64,000 nucleotides of DNA from Bradyrhizobium sp. 1(2017). GTDB lineage: Bacteria > Pseudomonadota > Alphaproteobacteria > Rhizobiales > Xanthobacteraceae. This document shows, one piece after another, positions 44,059 through 53,820 of the stretch. The stretch covers positions 3,244,001 through 3,308,000 of the forward strand of contig NZ_CP050022.2 in assembly GCF_011602485.2 (NCBI RefSeq), in the 5' to 3' direction. A program made the translations under genes and the position numbers. Position 1 is the first letter of the stretch, and each line of letters begins with the position of its first letter. A model generated the notes under the pieces. The model was not told the DNA's origin. It did no database searches and saw only the letters and a list, made by a program, of their open reading frames with translations.

Positions 44059-45075
44059 TTACGCCACGGCGGCGGGCCTTTCGCTTTCGTGGGTAGCGGC
44101 CGGCGCTGCCTCCAGGCGCTGCCGTGGCAACAGGAACAGCCACGTGACCAGCACGAACGGTACCGTCAGAGCCGGAATGGCGAACGGTGTCAGCGCCACG
44201 TTCAAGGCTGACTGGACAATCACCGTGAAAACCGTGGCGAGGACCGTGTACACCGCGACGCGCCAGCTCGGCTGATAGAAGACAGTGCCGAGTGCGATCG
44301 CCGTCAGGACAGGGCTGAATCCAAGGAGGCCGCCGGTGATCAGGTCGCTCTCAGCGCCGAAAAGATGGGCCGTCAGCACCGCCAATATCGCACCTCCAAG
44401 AGCGAAGGCGGCGGCTGCGAGCGAGCTTACGGCGAGCCCCGCAAGCAGGAGCAGCGCCGCAATGCTACTGGCCTTGAGGAAGACTTGCGAGATGCTCAGG
44501 AACACGCCCTGGACAAGGTCAACCAACTGGAGCGGGCTTCCCTTGTAAGGCTGGAACGCCGTCACAACGTTGCCGCTCGGCAGTGCTGCTCCCGCGAGGC
44601 CGGAAAATCCATATGTGGCCAACAGGAGAAGCCACGTTGTGAGCACGAAAGGAAATGTGAGAGCGCCACCCCATGATTTGACGACGTTGGTGGTCCCCAG
44701 CATCACGACGACGGATACCGCAGCCCCCAATATGACATACACCCAAAGCAGCGGTCCGGGAGCCAGGAACGTCGCCAGCGCAAGGCCGACGAGGATGCCG
44801 TTGAAGCCATAGAGCCCGGCATGGAGCGACTCGGTCTCGGCGCGCAGCAGCACCGCGGTGAGGTTTGCGACGAGGACTGCGAGGACGCCTGCGATTGCCA
44901 CCCGAGGGGCGCCGGCTGCATATGAGCCCCAGGCGATCGCAGCGAGGAAGAGAACCCCGGTCAGCGGGTTACTCTGAAACATGACTTGCCCAATGCTGCG
45001 CAAATTGATGTCCAGGAACCGCAGTAGGCCTGACGATGCGGCGAGGCTTTCCCACTTTGCCAAGGCCTGCTCCAT
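44059..45075 (-). CDS. urea transporter (UT family)
   Basis: 338 residues. The UT fold is made of two homologous halves of five membrane segments, and both are visible: SIGQVMFQSNPLTGVLFLAA with LYGFNGILVGLALATFL in the first, and SISQVFLKASSIAALLLLAG with GLLGFSPVLTAIALGTVFYQ in the second. The two paired (S/G)xxQVxF segments are the pseudo-repeat that lines the urea pore. It is channel-like rather than ATP-driven. The gene lies 36 bases downstream of ureD on the same strand, in line with urea import for the urease encoded upstream. The family call is firm. Confidence 0.88.
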   Translation of the reverse strand: MEQALAKWESLAASSGLLRFLDINLRSIGQVMFQSNPLTGVLFLAAIAWGSYAAGAPRVAIAGVLAVLVANLTAVLLRAETESLHAGLYGFNGILVGLALATFLAPGPLLWVYVILGAAVSVVVMLGTTNVVKSWGGALTFPFVLTTWLLLLATYGFSGLAGAALPSGNVVTAFQPYKGSPLQLVDLVQGVFLSISQVFLKASSIAALLLLAGLAVSSLAAAAFALGGAILAVLTAHLFGAESDLITGGLLGFSPVLTAIALGTVFYQPSWRVAVYTVLATVFTVIVQSALNVALTPFAIPALTVPFVLVTWLFLLPRQRLEAAPAATHESERPAAVA

Positions 45076-45111
45076 TGCTGCCTCCTCTGAGGTGTCGGCA
45101 CCCGCTCTCGG

Positions 45112-46062
45112 CTAGCGCCATAGATGGCGCGGAGGTAGCGCGGCGCCGATGATCTCCTGACGAACGATTTCCCAGAACTCGCGAACCTTGGCCTTCACCT
45201 GCGCAGTTTCGCGACCCAGCACCTTGAAGATCAGGCCGGCATCTTTGGGCAGACGACCAGCGCCGAACGCCAGGCCTTCCGCAAAATTCACATCGGCTCC
45301 CACACGCTCGTGTATGCGTTCGGCCTTGTCTTTGGGAGCGCACAGGATCACGTTGGCGAACACGTCGAAGGAGTCCATCACGCCGATCTGCCGCATCACA
45401 TATCGCCGAGGCTCGATGACCAGCTTCTCTGCGAACAACGAACGACCATCGGGCCGCACAGCTGACGTGGATAGCGACAGAACGCTCACTCCGAAGCACT
45501 CATCCGGATGATGGTGCTTGCGGCCTGGCTGAATGACTTCCGAGAAAAGCAGCGTTGCTGACGGGGCGACGGAGATCTGTGTGTCACTGAGAAACCGCGA
45601 GTGCCGGTGCGGGATCACGGGATCGGGAAGAAATTCCAGATATGCCTCATCGGCAAGCGTAATCGTCTGGATTTGCGCCGCGTAATTGGCGTCCATCCCG
45701 TGAATCTTGGTGGCCGACTGCGAGGTGAGGTGTGCCTGCGCGCGGGGACCAAGGGTGACGTCGAGAGCGAGCCTGTCTCCCTGCAGTACGCAGCCCGTGG
45801 TGGTGATCAGGAATACGCAGGCAAGGCCGGGCATTTCCTCGTCGCAATGCAGTGCGCGTTGCACCATGTAGGGCGCGCGGCGTTCCAGGGTCGCCAGGAT
45901 CGTTTGGCCGGAGCGGCGCTCGAAGCCAAGACGCAGGAAGCCCGTCTTGCCAACTGTGCCGCTCCTCATCTGCAGCGGCTCATCCTGGAAGGAGGCGAAC
46001 TCCGGCATCGATGCGCCGAGCGCTTCGGCGCGAGCCCAGGGAGGGAAGGCTGTCGGTATCAT
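45112..46062 (-). CDS. ureD: urease accessory protein UreD
   Basis: 316 residues, the scaffold (UreD/UreH) that binds apo-urease and carries UreF and UreG for nickel delivery. Family features are [62 protein letters not shown] and [19 protein letters not shown] residues ([15 protein letters not shown]). The start codon overlaps the ureG stop (ATGA). Its position after ureG differs from operons in which ureD comes first. The length is slightly over the usual, from an extended N-terminus. Confidence 0.92.
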   Translation of the reverse strand: MIPTAFPPWARAEALGASMPEFASFQDEPLQMRSGTVGKTGFLRLGFERRSGQTILATLERRAPYMVQRALHCDEEMPGLACVFLITTTGCVLQGDRLALDVTLGPRAQAHLTSQSATKIHGMDANYAAQIQTITLADEAYLEFLPDPVIPHRHSRFLSDTQISVAPSATLLFSEVIQPGRKHHHPDECFGVSVLSLSTSAVRPDGRSLFAEKLVIEPRRYVMRQIGVMDSFDVFANVILCAPKDKAERIHERVGADVNFAEGLAFGAGRLPKDAGLIFKVLGRETAQVKAKVREFWEIVRQEIIGAALPPRHLWR

Positions 46063-46700
46063 GACGCCCGCGCCCGCGGATTGATATCGAACAAAAACTC
46101 CCGTTCGATCAGGGCGACCAACTCCGGAATTCCTTCCCCGCTCTTGCAGTTCGTGAAGAGGAACGGCTTGCTGCCGCGCATCATCCTTGAATCCTGTTTC
46201 ATCACGTCAAGGCTCGCTCCGACGTGGGGTGCAAGGTCGGTCTTGTTGATGACGAGGATGTCGGAATGCGTGATCCCGGGTCCGTTCTTGCGTGGGATCT
46301 TATCGCCCGCAGCGACATCGATGACATAGATGAAATAGTCCACCAGTGCCGGCGAGAAGGTCAGCGTCAGGTTATCGCCTCCACTTTCGATCAGCACGAC
46401 GTCGCTGTCCGGAAAGCGCCGTTCCATGTCCTCGACGGCGGCGAGGTTCATGCTTGGGTCTTCGCGCACCGCGGTATGAGGGCAGGCGCCCGTCTCAACT
46501 CCGAGAATACGTTCCTGGAGCAGAACACCCTTGAGCGTTCGCTGAACGTGCTTGGCGTCCTCGGTCGTCACCACGTCATTGGTAATGATGAGCACCTTGA
46601 TGCCCAAATCGAGCAAACGCGGTGTGATGGCTTCCACGATCGCGGTTTTGCCCGACCCGACCGGGCCGCCGATGCCGATGCGCGTGATACTCTTTGACAT
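46059..46700 (-). CDS. ureG: urease accessory GTPase UreG
   Basis: 213 residues, the SIMIBI-class GTPase that powers nickel insertion into urease. The P-loop is [10 protein letters not shown] (about 11-20). The nickel-binding metal motif lies in [18 protein letters not shown] (CPH), and the guanine specificity motif is [12 protein letters not shown]. Full family length. It overlaps ureD by four bases and follows ureF by 19 bases. Nothing is missing. Confidence 0.95.
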   Translation of the reverse strand: MSKSITRIGIGGPVGSGKTAIVEAITPRLLDLGIKVLIITNDVVTTEDAKHVQRTLKGVLLQERILGVETGACPHTAVREDPSMNLAAVEDMERRFPDSDVVLIESGGDNLTLTFSPALVDYFIYVIDVAAGDKIPRKNGPGITHSDILVINKTDLAPHVGASLDVMKQDSRMMRGSKPFLFTNCKSGEGIPELVALIEREFLFDINPRARAS

Positions 46701-46719
46701 TCGGGAAGCTCCATTCGCG

Positions 46720-47439
46720 TCAACTCATGAACAGGCGTACATGCGCTCGTGTGTGGATGGCGGCCAGGATTTCTGTCAACGGAGCAAAGCCCGCCATGTC
46801 TGACAGCCGTGCCGCGGCGGCCGTCACGTACATCCCTTCTGTCTGGTCGGAGAGATCGTAGAGAATCTTCTGCGTCTCGATGTGGCTGACCTTCATCAGT
46901 CGCAGGGCTGCACCGAGGATCGTTGCCGCGACGCCATACTGGTGCACGACAAATGCCTGGCGGGCAGGCAGGCCTTGTGCGGCGAAATTGACTGCCAAGG
47001 CTATGGGGTAGCAACCGGGGGTAACGGACGTTTCAATGCAGTGACGCCAGGCACGAAGCAGCGGTGCGCCGACCACTTCCACACCCATCTCGGTGAACTT
47101 CTTGCCCATGCGTACCGACATTGCCCGGGCCTCGTCTGAAAGCTTGCGCTCATAGACCTGCGAATCAATTCGGGCGAGGGCATCGACGTCGCCCGCAATT
47201 GCCGCGCGATGCGCGGCGATCAACGCGATGCCGTCTCCGCGCGCCGCCTGCTCGACTGCAGTGCGCGTGAACGCTCGAAGCGTGGCCGCGTCGATGACGA
47301 CACGTTTCTGGATGGCCGATTCCAGGCCGGACGAAAACGAGAACCCGCCGATGGGAAACATCGAGTCGCCAAACTGCAGCGCCCGCGCGAGAAGGGCGGC
47401 AGTTCCAGATGCATCGTCGCCGTCACTCTCGATGATCAT
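46720..47439 (-). CDS. ureF: urease accessory protein UreF
   Basis: 239 residues, all-helical. UreF bridges UreD and UreG and acts as a fidelity checkpoint. Features are [20 protein letters not shown] near the N-terminus, [18 protein letters not shown] in the middle, and the C-terminal [13 protein letters not shown]. The start overlaps the ureE end by 17 bases. The C-terminal Phe-Met-Ser end is short. Family length is normal. Confidence 0.92.
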   Translation of the reverse strand: MIIESDGDDASGTAALLARALQFGDSMFPIGGFSFSSGLESAIQKRVVIDAATLRAFTRTAVEQAARGDGIALIAAHRAAIAGDVDALARIDSQVYERKLSDEARAMSVRMGKKFTEMGVEVVGAPLLRAWRHCIETSVTPGCYPIALAVNFAAQGLPARQAFVVHQYGVAATILGAALRLMKVSHIETQKILYDLSDQTEGMYVTAAAARLSDMAGFAPLTEILAAIHTRAHVRLFMS

Positions 47440-48115
47440 GCGCAGATCCGGTCATGGCCGGCGATGTCTGTTCCTGAGAACTGGCTCCCGAATGGGCGTG
47501 GACGTGCAACGGCGGATGTCCGTATGCATGTCCAGTCTCGTCGATACCGGCGTAGCTCTCGTGTGTATGGGAGTGCACAGGACCTTCGGCGCCACCGAAG
47601 AGTCGGCGTGATTCATGTGGAGCGAGATAGGGAACAACCTCGCGGCCGGGCACGAACTCGTAACGAATCCCCTCAAAGTGATGGGTATTCATCACGGACG
47701 TCATGACCTTGCGATCGACGGTGAGCGGGACATAGACAACGTTGTCCTTGACCAGTGCTGGCCAATGCTGATTGCCCATTGCGTGGCCCACTTCAACGCA
47801 GGTGCGCATTGCGACTTCGGGAGCGAATCTCGTCAGACCATCCAGATGCACGACCATCACGTCGCGCAGTTCGATTCGTACGACGAGCGCCGAGAGAGCC
47901 TGCGCATCCCAGAGCAGCACATCACCATCGCGGATGTGAGTGCCGCGGTCGACTGAGACTGCAATCTCTGCCCCCTTTGCGGTCGTCTTCCGGAAGCGGC
48001 TCTTCTGCGCTTCCCATTGGTCGATTTCCATCAGGTCGATGCTGGCGGTGGACAGACGTGCGGCCCAGGCGGGCTCACCGATATTGCCCAGAACGGTCTT
48101 GATGAGGATCACCAT
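47423..48115 (-). CDS. ureE: urease accessory nickel metallochaperone UreE
   Basis: 230 residues. The N-terminal peptide-binding domain (DGDVLLWDAQALSALVVRIE region) is followed by the metal-binding domain (VCVEVGHAMGNQHWPALV-like, with HxxGNxHWP as the nickel motif). The C-terminus is a His-rich tail (HSHTHESYAG, HAYGHPPLHVHAHSG) that can store several nickel ions. The N-terminus (LGNIGEPAWAARLSTASIDL) is longer than in many UreE proteins. It lies eight bases after ureC. Confidence 0.9.
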   Translation of the reverse strand: MVILIKTVLGNIGEPAWAARLSTASIDLMEIDQWEAQKSRFRKTTAKGAEIAVSVDRGTHIRDGDVLLWDAQALSALVVRIELRDVMVVHLDGLTRFAPEVAMRTCVEVGHAMGNQHWPALVKDNVVYVPLTVDRKVMTSVMNTHHFEGIRYEFVPGREVVPYLAPHESRRLFGGAEGPVHSHTHESYAGIDETGHAYGHPPLHVHAHSGASSQEQTSPAMTGSAHDHRE

Positions 48116-48122
48116 ACACTCC

Positions 48123-49844
48123 TCAGCTGAAGAAATATTTTTGGTTCAGAGAGATCGTCTTCAGGGGCGGCACGGTGGCGTGCTGTCCGTCGACGGTCAC
48201 AGCGAAGGTTTCCGGGCTTACTTCAATGTTCGGCGTTCCGGCATTTCGGATCATGTCGCGCTTGCCAATCTTGCGCACATTCCGCACCGGCATCACCTGC
48301 CGACGAAGCCCCAGCCGCTCCTTGACACCGGCAGCATGCGCCAGGCCGGAAACGAACGTGATGCAGTTGGCTGCCAACGCACTTCCGTAGGCGCCGAACA
48401 TCGGTCGATAGTATGTGGGCTGCGGCGTTGGCAGTGAAGCGTTCGGATCACCCATCACGGCCCAACTGATGAAGCCGTTCTTGATGACGATCTTGGGCTT
48501 GGCACCGAAGAATGCGGGCTCCCACAGGACGAGGTCGGCGATCTTGCCGACCTCGACCGAGCCCAGCACGTCGGCAATACCGTGGCTGATCGCCGGATTA
48601 ATCGTGATCTTCGCCACGTAACGCAGCACGCGGAAATTATCGTTGCCCGGTGCATCCTCCGGCAGCTTGCCTCGCCCGGTCTTCATTGCGTCGGCGGTCT
48701 GGATGCAGCGCAGCCAGCATTCTCCGATGCGTCCCATGGCCTGCGAATCGCTTGAGAACATCGAGATTACGCCGAGGTCCTGAAGGACGTTTTCCGCTGC
48801 GATGGTTTCAGCGCGGATTCGGCTCTCGGTGAATGCAACGTCCGACGGGATGTCGGGGCTGAGGTGGTGACACACCATGATCATGTCATAGAGCTCGGCC
48901 TGCGAATTGATGCCGTAGGGGAGCGTGGGATTGGTTGAAGACGGCAAGACATTGGGAAGTCCCGCGATCTTGATGATATCCGGCGCATGGCCGCCGCCGG
49001 AGCCCTCGGTATGGAACGAATGGACCGTCCGCCCCTCAAATGCCTCGATCGAATCGTCGACGAAGCCGGATTCGTTCAACGTGTCCGTGTGGATGCATAC
49101 TTGAGTGTCCGTCTCGTCTGCGACGGTGAGCGCGGACCGAAGCACCGCCGGCGTGGTGCCCCAGTCCTCGTGACATTTCACGCCGACGGCACCGGCCTCG
49201 ATCTGTTCAATCAGGGCCGCCTTGCCGTGTCCGTGCCCCTTGCCAAGAATGCCGACGTTGATCGGCCAGCTCTCGAACGCGCGCAACATCATGCTGATGT
49301 TTCCGGGACCCGAGGTGACCGTCGTGGCGTTGGAGCCGTCCGAAGGACCGGTTCCGCCGCCGATCAACGTCGTGGTGCCGTTTGAGAGCGCTGCCTCCGC
49401 CTGCTGCGGCGAAATGAAATGAATGTGTGTATCGATGCCGGCGGCCGTCAGGATCAGATGCGAGCCCGAGATGGTGTCGGTGGCCAGGCCAATCTCGAGG
49501 CCTGGTGTAACACGATCCATGACCTGCGGATTGCCCGCCTTGCCGATCGCACAGATGCGGCCATCCTTGATGCCCACATCTGCTTTCACCACGCCCAGCA
49601 CCGCGTCGATGACGGTCACGTTGGTGATCACCAGGTCAGGGGCACCCCCCGCCCGCGTCACCTGATTGTCCATGCCCATGCCCTCACGCATGCTCTTGCC
49701 GCCGCCGAAGACGATCTCGTCGCCATAGCCGCCGCGCAAATCGCGCTCGATCTCGACGAACAGCCCGGTATCGCCCAAGCGGATGCGGTCACCCGTGGTC
49801 GGTCCAAAGAGACCCACATATTCTTGACGAGAGATGGTCGCCAT
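48123..49844 (-). CDS. ureC: urease subunit alpha
   Basis: 573 residues, the catalytic subunit that hydrolyses urea to ammonia and carbamate at a dinickel centre. The ligands are visible: GIDTHIHF (two His), GVKCHEDWG with the Lys that is carbamylated and a further His, [10 protein letters not shown], and [13 protein letters not shown]. The mobile flap His lies in MVCHHLSP, and the Asp ligand in [10 protein letters not shown]. All are intact, so an active enzyme is expected. The N-terminus [19 protein letters not shown] is canonical. The gene is preceded by ureB with a 46-base gap and followed by ureE. Confidence 0.97.
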   Translation of the reverse strand: MATISRQEYVGLFGPTTGDRIRLGDTGLFVEIERDLRGGYGDEIVFGGGKSMREGMGMDNQVTRAGGAPDLVITNVTVIDAVLGVVKADVGIKDGRICAIGKAGNPQVMDRVTPGLEIGLATDTISGSHLILTAAGIDTHIHFISPQQAEAALSNGTTTLIGGGTGPSDGSNATTVTSGPGNISMMLRAFESWPINVGILGKGHGHGKAALIEQIEAGAVGVKCHEDWGTTPAVLRSALTVADETDTQVCIHTDTLNESGFVDDSIEAFEGRTVHSFHTEGSGGGHAPDIIKIAGLPNVLPSSTNPTLPYGINSQAELYDMIMVCHHLSPDIPSDVAFTESRIRAETIAAENVLQDLGVISMFSSDSQAMGRIGECWLRCIQTADAMKTGRGKLPEDAPGNDNFRVLRYVAKITINPAISHGIADVLGSVEVGKIADLVLWEPAFFGAKPKIVIKNGFISWAVMGDPNASLPTPQPTYYRPMFGAYGSALAANCITFVSGLAHAAGVKERLGLRRQVMPVRNVRKIGKRDMIRNAGTPNIEVSPETFAVTVDGQHATVPPLKTISLNQKYFFS

Positions 49845-49890
49845 GGTGGTCCTCGCTCATTGAGTTTCGGCGGGCTCTCAGGCGTTTCCT

Positions 49891-50328
49891 CTATCGGGAG
49901 CGAAAGCCCCGCTTCGACGCCAGCGTCACCGCCTCGGATTTGACCGTGGCCGCGTCCTTGCCTGCCGTGGGGCCATCGACGAGGTTGTTGAAGCCGTAAA
50001 CCGCGCGCTTGCCGCCGTAGGGGACGAGTTGAACCTCGCGTTCGTCTCCGGGCTCGAACCGCGTTGCCGTTGATGACGGGATATTCAGGTGCAGCCCGAA
50101 GGCTGCTGCGCGATCAAATTCCAGCGCGCGGTTGACTTCAAAAAAATGGAAGTGCGATCCAACCTGTATCGGTCGGTCCCCCGCGTTACGCACCTTGAGC
50201 GTTGTCACCGGGCGGTCGGCGTCGAATGTGACCGCTGCCGAACTGCACACATAACCGCCGACCGATACCTCGACTGTGGCCGGATCGACATCGGCAGCAA
50301 CAGTGGGGCCCACTTTTGGTCCAGCCAT
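49891..50328 (-). CDS. ureB: urease subunit beta
   Basis: 145 residues, longer than the usual 100-110 because of a C-terminal extension (about 40 residues ending KRGFRSR). The core has the family signature [20 protein letters not shown], preceded by [14 protein letters not shown] residues ([12 protein letters not shown]), and [20 protein letters not shown]. It forms the structural layer of the (alpha-beta-gamma)3 enzyme. It lies 20 bases after ureA. No defect is seen. Confidence 0.94.
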   Translation of the reverse strand: MAGPKVGPTVAADVDPATVEVSVGGYVCSSAAVTFDADRPVTTLKVRNAGDRPIQVGSHFHFFEVNRALEFDRAAAFGLHLNIPSSTATRFEPGDEREVQLVPYGGKRAVYGFNNLVDGPTAGKDAATVKSEAVTLASKRGFRSR

Positions 50329-50348
50329 GTTAACCTCCCGTTAGACAC

Positions 50349-50651
50349 TCACTGGATCGGCGTATGCACGGTGACCAAGCGGCTGCCGTCGGTGAAAACC
50401 GCCTCGATCTGCACCATTGGAATGAGATCGGCGACGCCATCCATCACGTCTGCCTTGGAAAGGGCGGTCCGCGCGTCCTTGGTCACGTCTTCGATGGTCT
50501 TCCCGCTGCGTGCACCGTCGAGGGCGACGGCCGAGATGACAGCGACGGCCTCCGGATAATTGAGCTTCAGGCCCTTGGCTTTTCGCTTCAAAGCAACGTC
50601 AGCCATCATGTAGACGAGCAGCTTATCGAACTCCCTCGGAGTGAGCTGCAT
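50349..50651 (-). CDS. ureA: urease subunit gamma
   Basis: 100 residues, the canonical length. It begins [20 protein letters not shown] and continues [19 protein letters not shown], all highly conserved in UreA. GGAGGATCAC precedes the ATG at 50651; the frame is open to 50765 but the family start is here. It is the first gene of the urease transcript that runs leftward as ureA-B-C-E-F-G-D followed by a urea channel gene. The promoter must lie in the 326 bases upstream, where no clear nitrogen-regulated site was recognised. Confidence 0.95.
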   Translation of the reverse strand: MQLTPREFDKLLVYMMADVALKRKAKGLKLNYPEAVAVISAVALDGARSGKTIEDVTKDARTALSKADVMDGVADLIPMVQIEAVFTDGSRLVTVHTPIQ

Positions 50652-50728
50652 GTGATCCTCCTGAGCCTTGACTGCCTTAGCGGAAGAGCAGGCGCGCAAG
50701 CGGACTGCGTGAGCATATACACTTGCCA

Positions 50729-50744
50729 CCCCTGCATTTAGGGG
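50729..50744. other. small inverted repeat in the ureA upstream region
   Basis: CCCCT and AGGGG flank a six-base loop (GCATTT), about 80 bases upstream of ureA. It is short, so it may be an incidental hairpin or a regulatory site. No family of regulator can be named. Confidence 0.25.
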
Positions 50745-50795
50745 CGCCGCCCTTGGATGCGTCAATCAGGGTTTCCCTCGGGTTCATGTCGGAAA

Positions 50796-50954
50796 TCACC
50801 TGATGGACTGGCTGTCGCGCGGACGCATCTTTTGCTCGGCGAGGGCGATCAGCACGACGAGCTCTATCTGTCCATAGAGATCGAGATTGGGTCCGGCGAG
50901 CTTGATCCCGACATAGCGGCGAGGGAGGCTCCGCGCCCTCGCTCCGCTGCACAT
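50796..50954 (-). CDS. possible 52-residue small protein upstream of ureA
   Basis: A minus-strand frame too short for most ORF cutoffs. It encodes a 52-residue product with protein-like character: RRYVGIKLAGPNLDLYGQ followed by a hydrophobic IELVVLIALAEQK and a basic end. A potential start ATG is at 50954. No family was recognised and no strong ribosome site was seen. It lies between ureA and the AI-2E family gene on the same strand, 23 bases after the latter. It could be spurious. Confidence 0.3.
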   Translation of the reverse strand: MCSGARARSLPRRYVGIKLAGPNLDLYGQIELVVLIALAEQKMRPRDSQSIR

Positions 50955-50977
50955 CGATCTCACTCATGGCCGTCCAC

Positions 50978-52093
50978 TCACGATTGCTCGCCATTGAATC
51001 TCTGCCTGCGATCATCGCCAAGCCAGTCCTCGACGTAGAATCTGAGGATCGCGACCCGTCCGATCGCGATGAGCGGCATGGCGAGCGCGATGCCCAGGAC
51101 GCCGAACAGCGCGCCGAGGAGGACGATCGCGACCAGTGTCCACGCTGGAGGGATCTCGACGGCCTGACGCTGGATCAGCGGGCCGATCACATAGCCCTCG
51201 ATCGACTGGATGATCGTGTAGATGACGACGGCCCAGATCAGCAGGGAGGCGCCGAGCGGCATCGCCACAAGAGCGATCGGGATCGCGGCCACGATCGGCC
51301 CGAGATAGGGGATGAAATTGGAGAGACCCGCCTGGAGTCCCAGCACGAAGGGACCAGGCAGTCCGATCCAGTAGAGCGCGACCCAGACGCACAGGGTCAT
51401 GAGGACGATGCGGATCGACTGCCCGACGAGCCACAGCCGCATGACGCTACCCATCTCGTCCATGACGTCGCGGGTCCGCGCGCGGTAGGACTGCCTCACG
51501 AGCATGACCAAGCTGTCGCGGTGGCTGGTCGGATCGAAGGCAAAGAGGATCCCGAGGAACAGGATCACGAGTGCGCCGGTCAGAAGGCTTGATGCGCCGC
51601 CAAGGACGAACTGGGCGTGGCTGAGGAACCTGCCCTGGTCGGAGAGCAGCCATTGCGAGAAGTTGCGGCCACCTTCCGGCCCGAGCAGTTCCACGCCATA
51701 GGACAACAGGTGCCCCTGCACGACGTCGAGCTGGGTATCCATGACCTTGATCAGCAGCCGCGTCTGTTCCGGCAGTTTGCCGGCGCCCCAGTCAAGGCCA
51801 AATCCTGTGAGGCCCGCAAGCAGCAACAGCACCAGCGTCAGCCGCCAGGCGCGATTGAGCGGAACAACCGGCGCCAGCGCCCGCGCCGAGGCGTCCAGAA
51901 ATGCTGCAAACAGCACGCCTGCGAACAGGACAAGCAGGCTCGACATCGTTTGCCAGACCAGGAACAGCGCGACGCATGCGGCGAGCAAAGTGAGGCCCGT
52001 CGCCAACATGCTGCGGGGTGCGGGATGATCGGCCGGATCATCGCGGAGCGCGACCTCGCCGTGTCTCTCCTGTCCCGCCCTCGTGTCGTTCAT
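50978..52093 (-). CDS. AI-2E family transporter (TqsA/PerM-like permease)
   Basis: 371 residues with about eight membrane segments: LATGLTLLAACVALFLVWQT and LLVLFAGVLFAAFLDASA at the start, LTLVLLLLAGLTGFGLDWG, and a C-terminal cluster (FVLGLQAGLSNFIPYLGPIV, IIQSIEGYVIGPLIQRQAVE, LLGALFGVLGIALAMPLIAI). The IPYLGP and PLIQRQAVEIPP motifs are diagnostic of the family. Members export or import small molecules, with a proton or ion-coupled role known for some. The name AI-2E does not mean that the substrate is autoinducer-2. The N-terminal 30 residues are polar and charged. Confidence 0.88.
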   Translation of the reverse strand: MNDTRAGQERHGEVALRDDPADHPAPRSMLATGLTLLAACVALFLVWQTMSSLLVLFAGVLFAAFLDASARALAPVVPLNRAWRLTLVLLLLAGLTGFGLDWGAGKLPEQTRLLIKVMDTQLDVVQGHLLSYGVELLGPEGGRNFSQWLLSDQGRFLSHAQFVLGGASSLLTGALVILFLGILFAFDPTSHRDSLVMLVRQSYRARTRDVMDEMGSVMRLWLVGQSIRIVLMTLCVWVALYWIGLPGPFVLGLQAGLSNFIPYLGPIVAAIPIALVAMPLGASLLIWAVVIYTIIQSIEGYVIGPLIQRQAVEIPPAWTLVAIVLLGALFGVLGIALAMPLIAIGRVAILRFYVEDWLGDDRRQRFNGEQS

Positions 52094-52115
52094 TGGTCAG
52101 TCAACCCGCCGGGAT

Positions 52116-52397
52116 CTATTGTGACGCTTTTTGTTGGGCTTGGGACTGGGTGCGGACACGCCGACTGCCAAAGTGCGGATGAGTGCCGCCGCGATGACGC
52201 CAGTAACGGTGCTTGGTCGGGGTCATGTTGGTGTTGGGCGTCGCGGTCTTCGTCGCGCCCTTCGCCCCGCCCTTGACCTCGTCCGTGGGCGCAGGTGCGG
52301 CGGGAGCATTCGACTGGGCCAGGGACAGGGGCGACGGCGCGGCAACCGCCATTAGTCCGGCCAGGATCAGAGCGCCGCAGAGAGTCCGGGTCTTCAT
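52116..52397 (-). CDS. small exported hypothetical protein, Ala/Pro/Lys-rich
   Basis: 93 residues. A signal peptide (MKTRTLCGALILAGLMAVAA, ending SLAQS) leads to a short mature part rich in Ala, Pro, Thr and Gly. It ends with a basic His/Arg/Gln tail (KHRYWRHRGGTHPHFGSRR, then QSQAQQKASQ). GGAGG precedes the ATG at 52397; the frame is open to 52490. No function is recognised. It lies 22 bases upstream of the AI-2E family gene on the same strand, so they may be co-transcribed. Confidence 0.55.
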   Translation of the reverse strand: MKTRTLCGALILAGLMAVAAPSPLSLAQSNAPAAPAPTDEVKGGAKGATKTATPNTNMTPTKHRYWRHRGGTHPHFGSRRVRTQSQAQQKASQ

Positions 52398-52596
52398 GTT
52401 CGCCTCCACGTAGTCGGCCTCGTTCGACGAAGGAGCCATGACGCACGCCGGCCTTCCAATCCGGGCTGAGGCGGGCACGGATGTGGCCAACCACCTGGTG
52501 AAGACTTTAGAGGCGGCTTTCCCGCTCGCACATCAGGGTTTCTCTGTAGGGAGCCTGGGCAGGAAATCGGCTGCCGTCGGCTTCTGTGAGCCGTCG

Positions 52597-52809
52597 TCAG
52601 GTCGCACCCGGATCACGACTGCAGGATGATGCGGGAACGGCGGCCCGCGCCACAAACACGACACCGGCGCGGAAGAATTCACCAGCCTTCGCGAGTTCGG
52701 CCGCGATGTGTCTGGCGTGCAGGATGGCCGCATCCTGATCGGGGTGTTCGCACCCGGTCGCGTCGGATGAGAGGCCGTATTTGTCGACGATGTGGAAGAA
52801 GAAGCGCAT
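52597..52809 (-). CDS. DUF6894-like small protein
   Basis: 70 residues, beginning MRFFFHIVDKYGLSSDATG, followed by PDQDAAILHARHIAAELA. The N-terminal FFHIxD pattern, the acidic turn, then an Ala-rich helix are typical of the DUF6894 proteins abundant in Bradyrhizobium and relatives. GGTGG precedes the ATG at 52809; the frame is open to 52908. The function is unknown. It stands alone between the exported-protein gene and the Bax-inhibitor-1 gene. A Ser/Arg-rich tail follows the conserved part. Confidence 0.6.
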   Translation of the reverse strand: MRFFFHIVDKYGLSSDATGCEHPDQDAAILHARHIAAELAKAGEFFRAGVVFVARAAVPASSCSRDPGAT

Positions 52810-53048
52810 GCCACCGGTTAAGCCGGGCCACGGCCGGCTTCCAAGTGACAACGGCGTAAGGAGCGCCATCCAAAGGGATGAGACGTACGCGGCAGTTCCG
52901 GATTGCACTTCTTATCTGCCGTGAAAGCTGCCTGAACTGCCACGGAATACGTGATTATCGCAGCCGGAACTCGGGTGAATGTCCGATGCCGCCGCGTGGG
53001 CAACGGGGATAGCGTGGCCTGGTCCGCGAGTTCAGGAGGAGGCAAGCG

Positions 53049-53762
53049 ATGTCAAATTTTGATCAGAAGCTGACTACCTCCGGCGCGACCGGCCGCGGCA
53101 CAATCGCGGTGGACGCCGGGCTGCGCAACTACATGATGCGCATCTACAATTACATGGCTGCGGGCGTCGGCCTCACCGCTGTCGTCGCGTGGCTGACCTA
53201 CCAGCTTACCGGCCCGGAACTACTTCAAAATCCACTGATGTGGGTCTTCATCCTGGCGCCGCTGGGGTTGGTGTTCTTCATCGGCGCGCGTATCAATACG
53301 CTGTCGGTGGCAACAGCGCGCCTCCTGTTCTTTGTCTATGCAGCGCTGGTCGGCGTATCGCTCTCGACCCTGTTCCACATCTATACCAGTGCCTCGATCA
53401 CCCGCGTCTTCTTCATCTCAGCCGCGACGTTCGGCGCGCTCAGCGTCTTTGGCTACACGACGCGGCGCGACCTGTCGGGCCTCGGCACCTTCCTGTTCAT
53501 GGGCCTGATCGGAATCATCATCGCGAGCCTGGTCAACCTATTTCTGCGGTCGACCGGGCTCGACTGGCTGATCTCGATCGTCGGTGTGGGTGTCTTCGCA
53601 GGCCTCACAGCCTACGATACGCAGCGGATCAAGGCGATGTACGACAGCAGGGATGACGAAACCTCCGCCGGCCGCAAGTCCGTGATCGCCGCGCTGTCGC
53701 TCTACCTTAATTTCATCAACCTTTTCATGATGATGCTGCGCCTCTTCGGCGGCCGGCGTTGA
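53049..53762 (+). CDS. Bax inhibitor-1/YccA (UPF0005) family membrane protein
   Basis: 237 residues with seven membrane segments. Features are the N-terminal DAGLRNYMMRIYNYMAAGVG, WVFILAPLGLVFFIGARIN, TSASITRVFFISAATFGALS, and the C-terminal acidic-residue pore region FAGLTAYDTQRIKAMYD, where the conserved Asp is thought to act as a pH-sensitive calcium-leak gate. AGGAGG lies a few bases before the ATG. Family length is normal. It is a housekeeping membrane protein convergent with the DUF1269 gene. Confidence 0.93.
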   Translation: MSNFDQKLTTSGATGRGTIAVDAGLRNYMMRIYNYMAAGVGLTAVVAWLTYQLTGPELLQNPLMWVFILAPLGLVFFIGARINTLSVATARLLFFVYAALVGVSLSTLFHIYTSASITRVFFISAATFGALSVFGYTTRRDLSGLGTFLFMGLIGIIIASLVNLFLRSTGLDWLISIVGVGVFAGLTAYDTQRIKAMYDSRDDETSAGRKSVIAALSLYLNFINLFMMMLRLFGGRR

Positions 53763-53820
53763 CAGATCAGCGTACGACAACCGATCGCGTGAAGACGCTA
53801 CGCGAGGCGATCGCCGCGCT

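Noticed and set aside
50713-50728. Sigma-54-like promoter upstream of ureA (TGGCAAG...GC on the minus strand)
   Set aside because: The spacing between the GG and GC elements is 11 instead of the required 10 bases, so it was not called.
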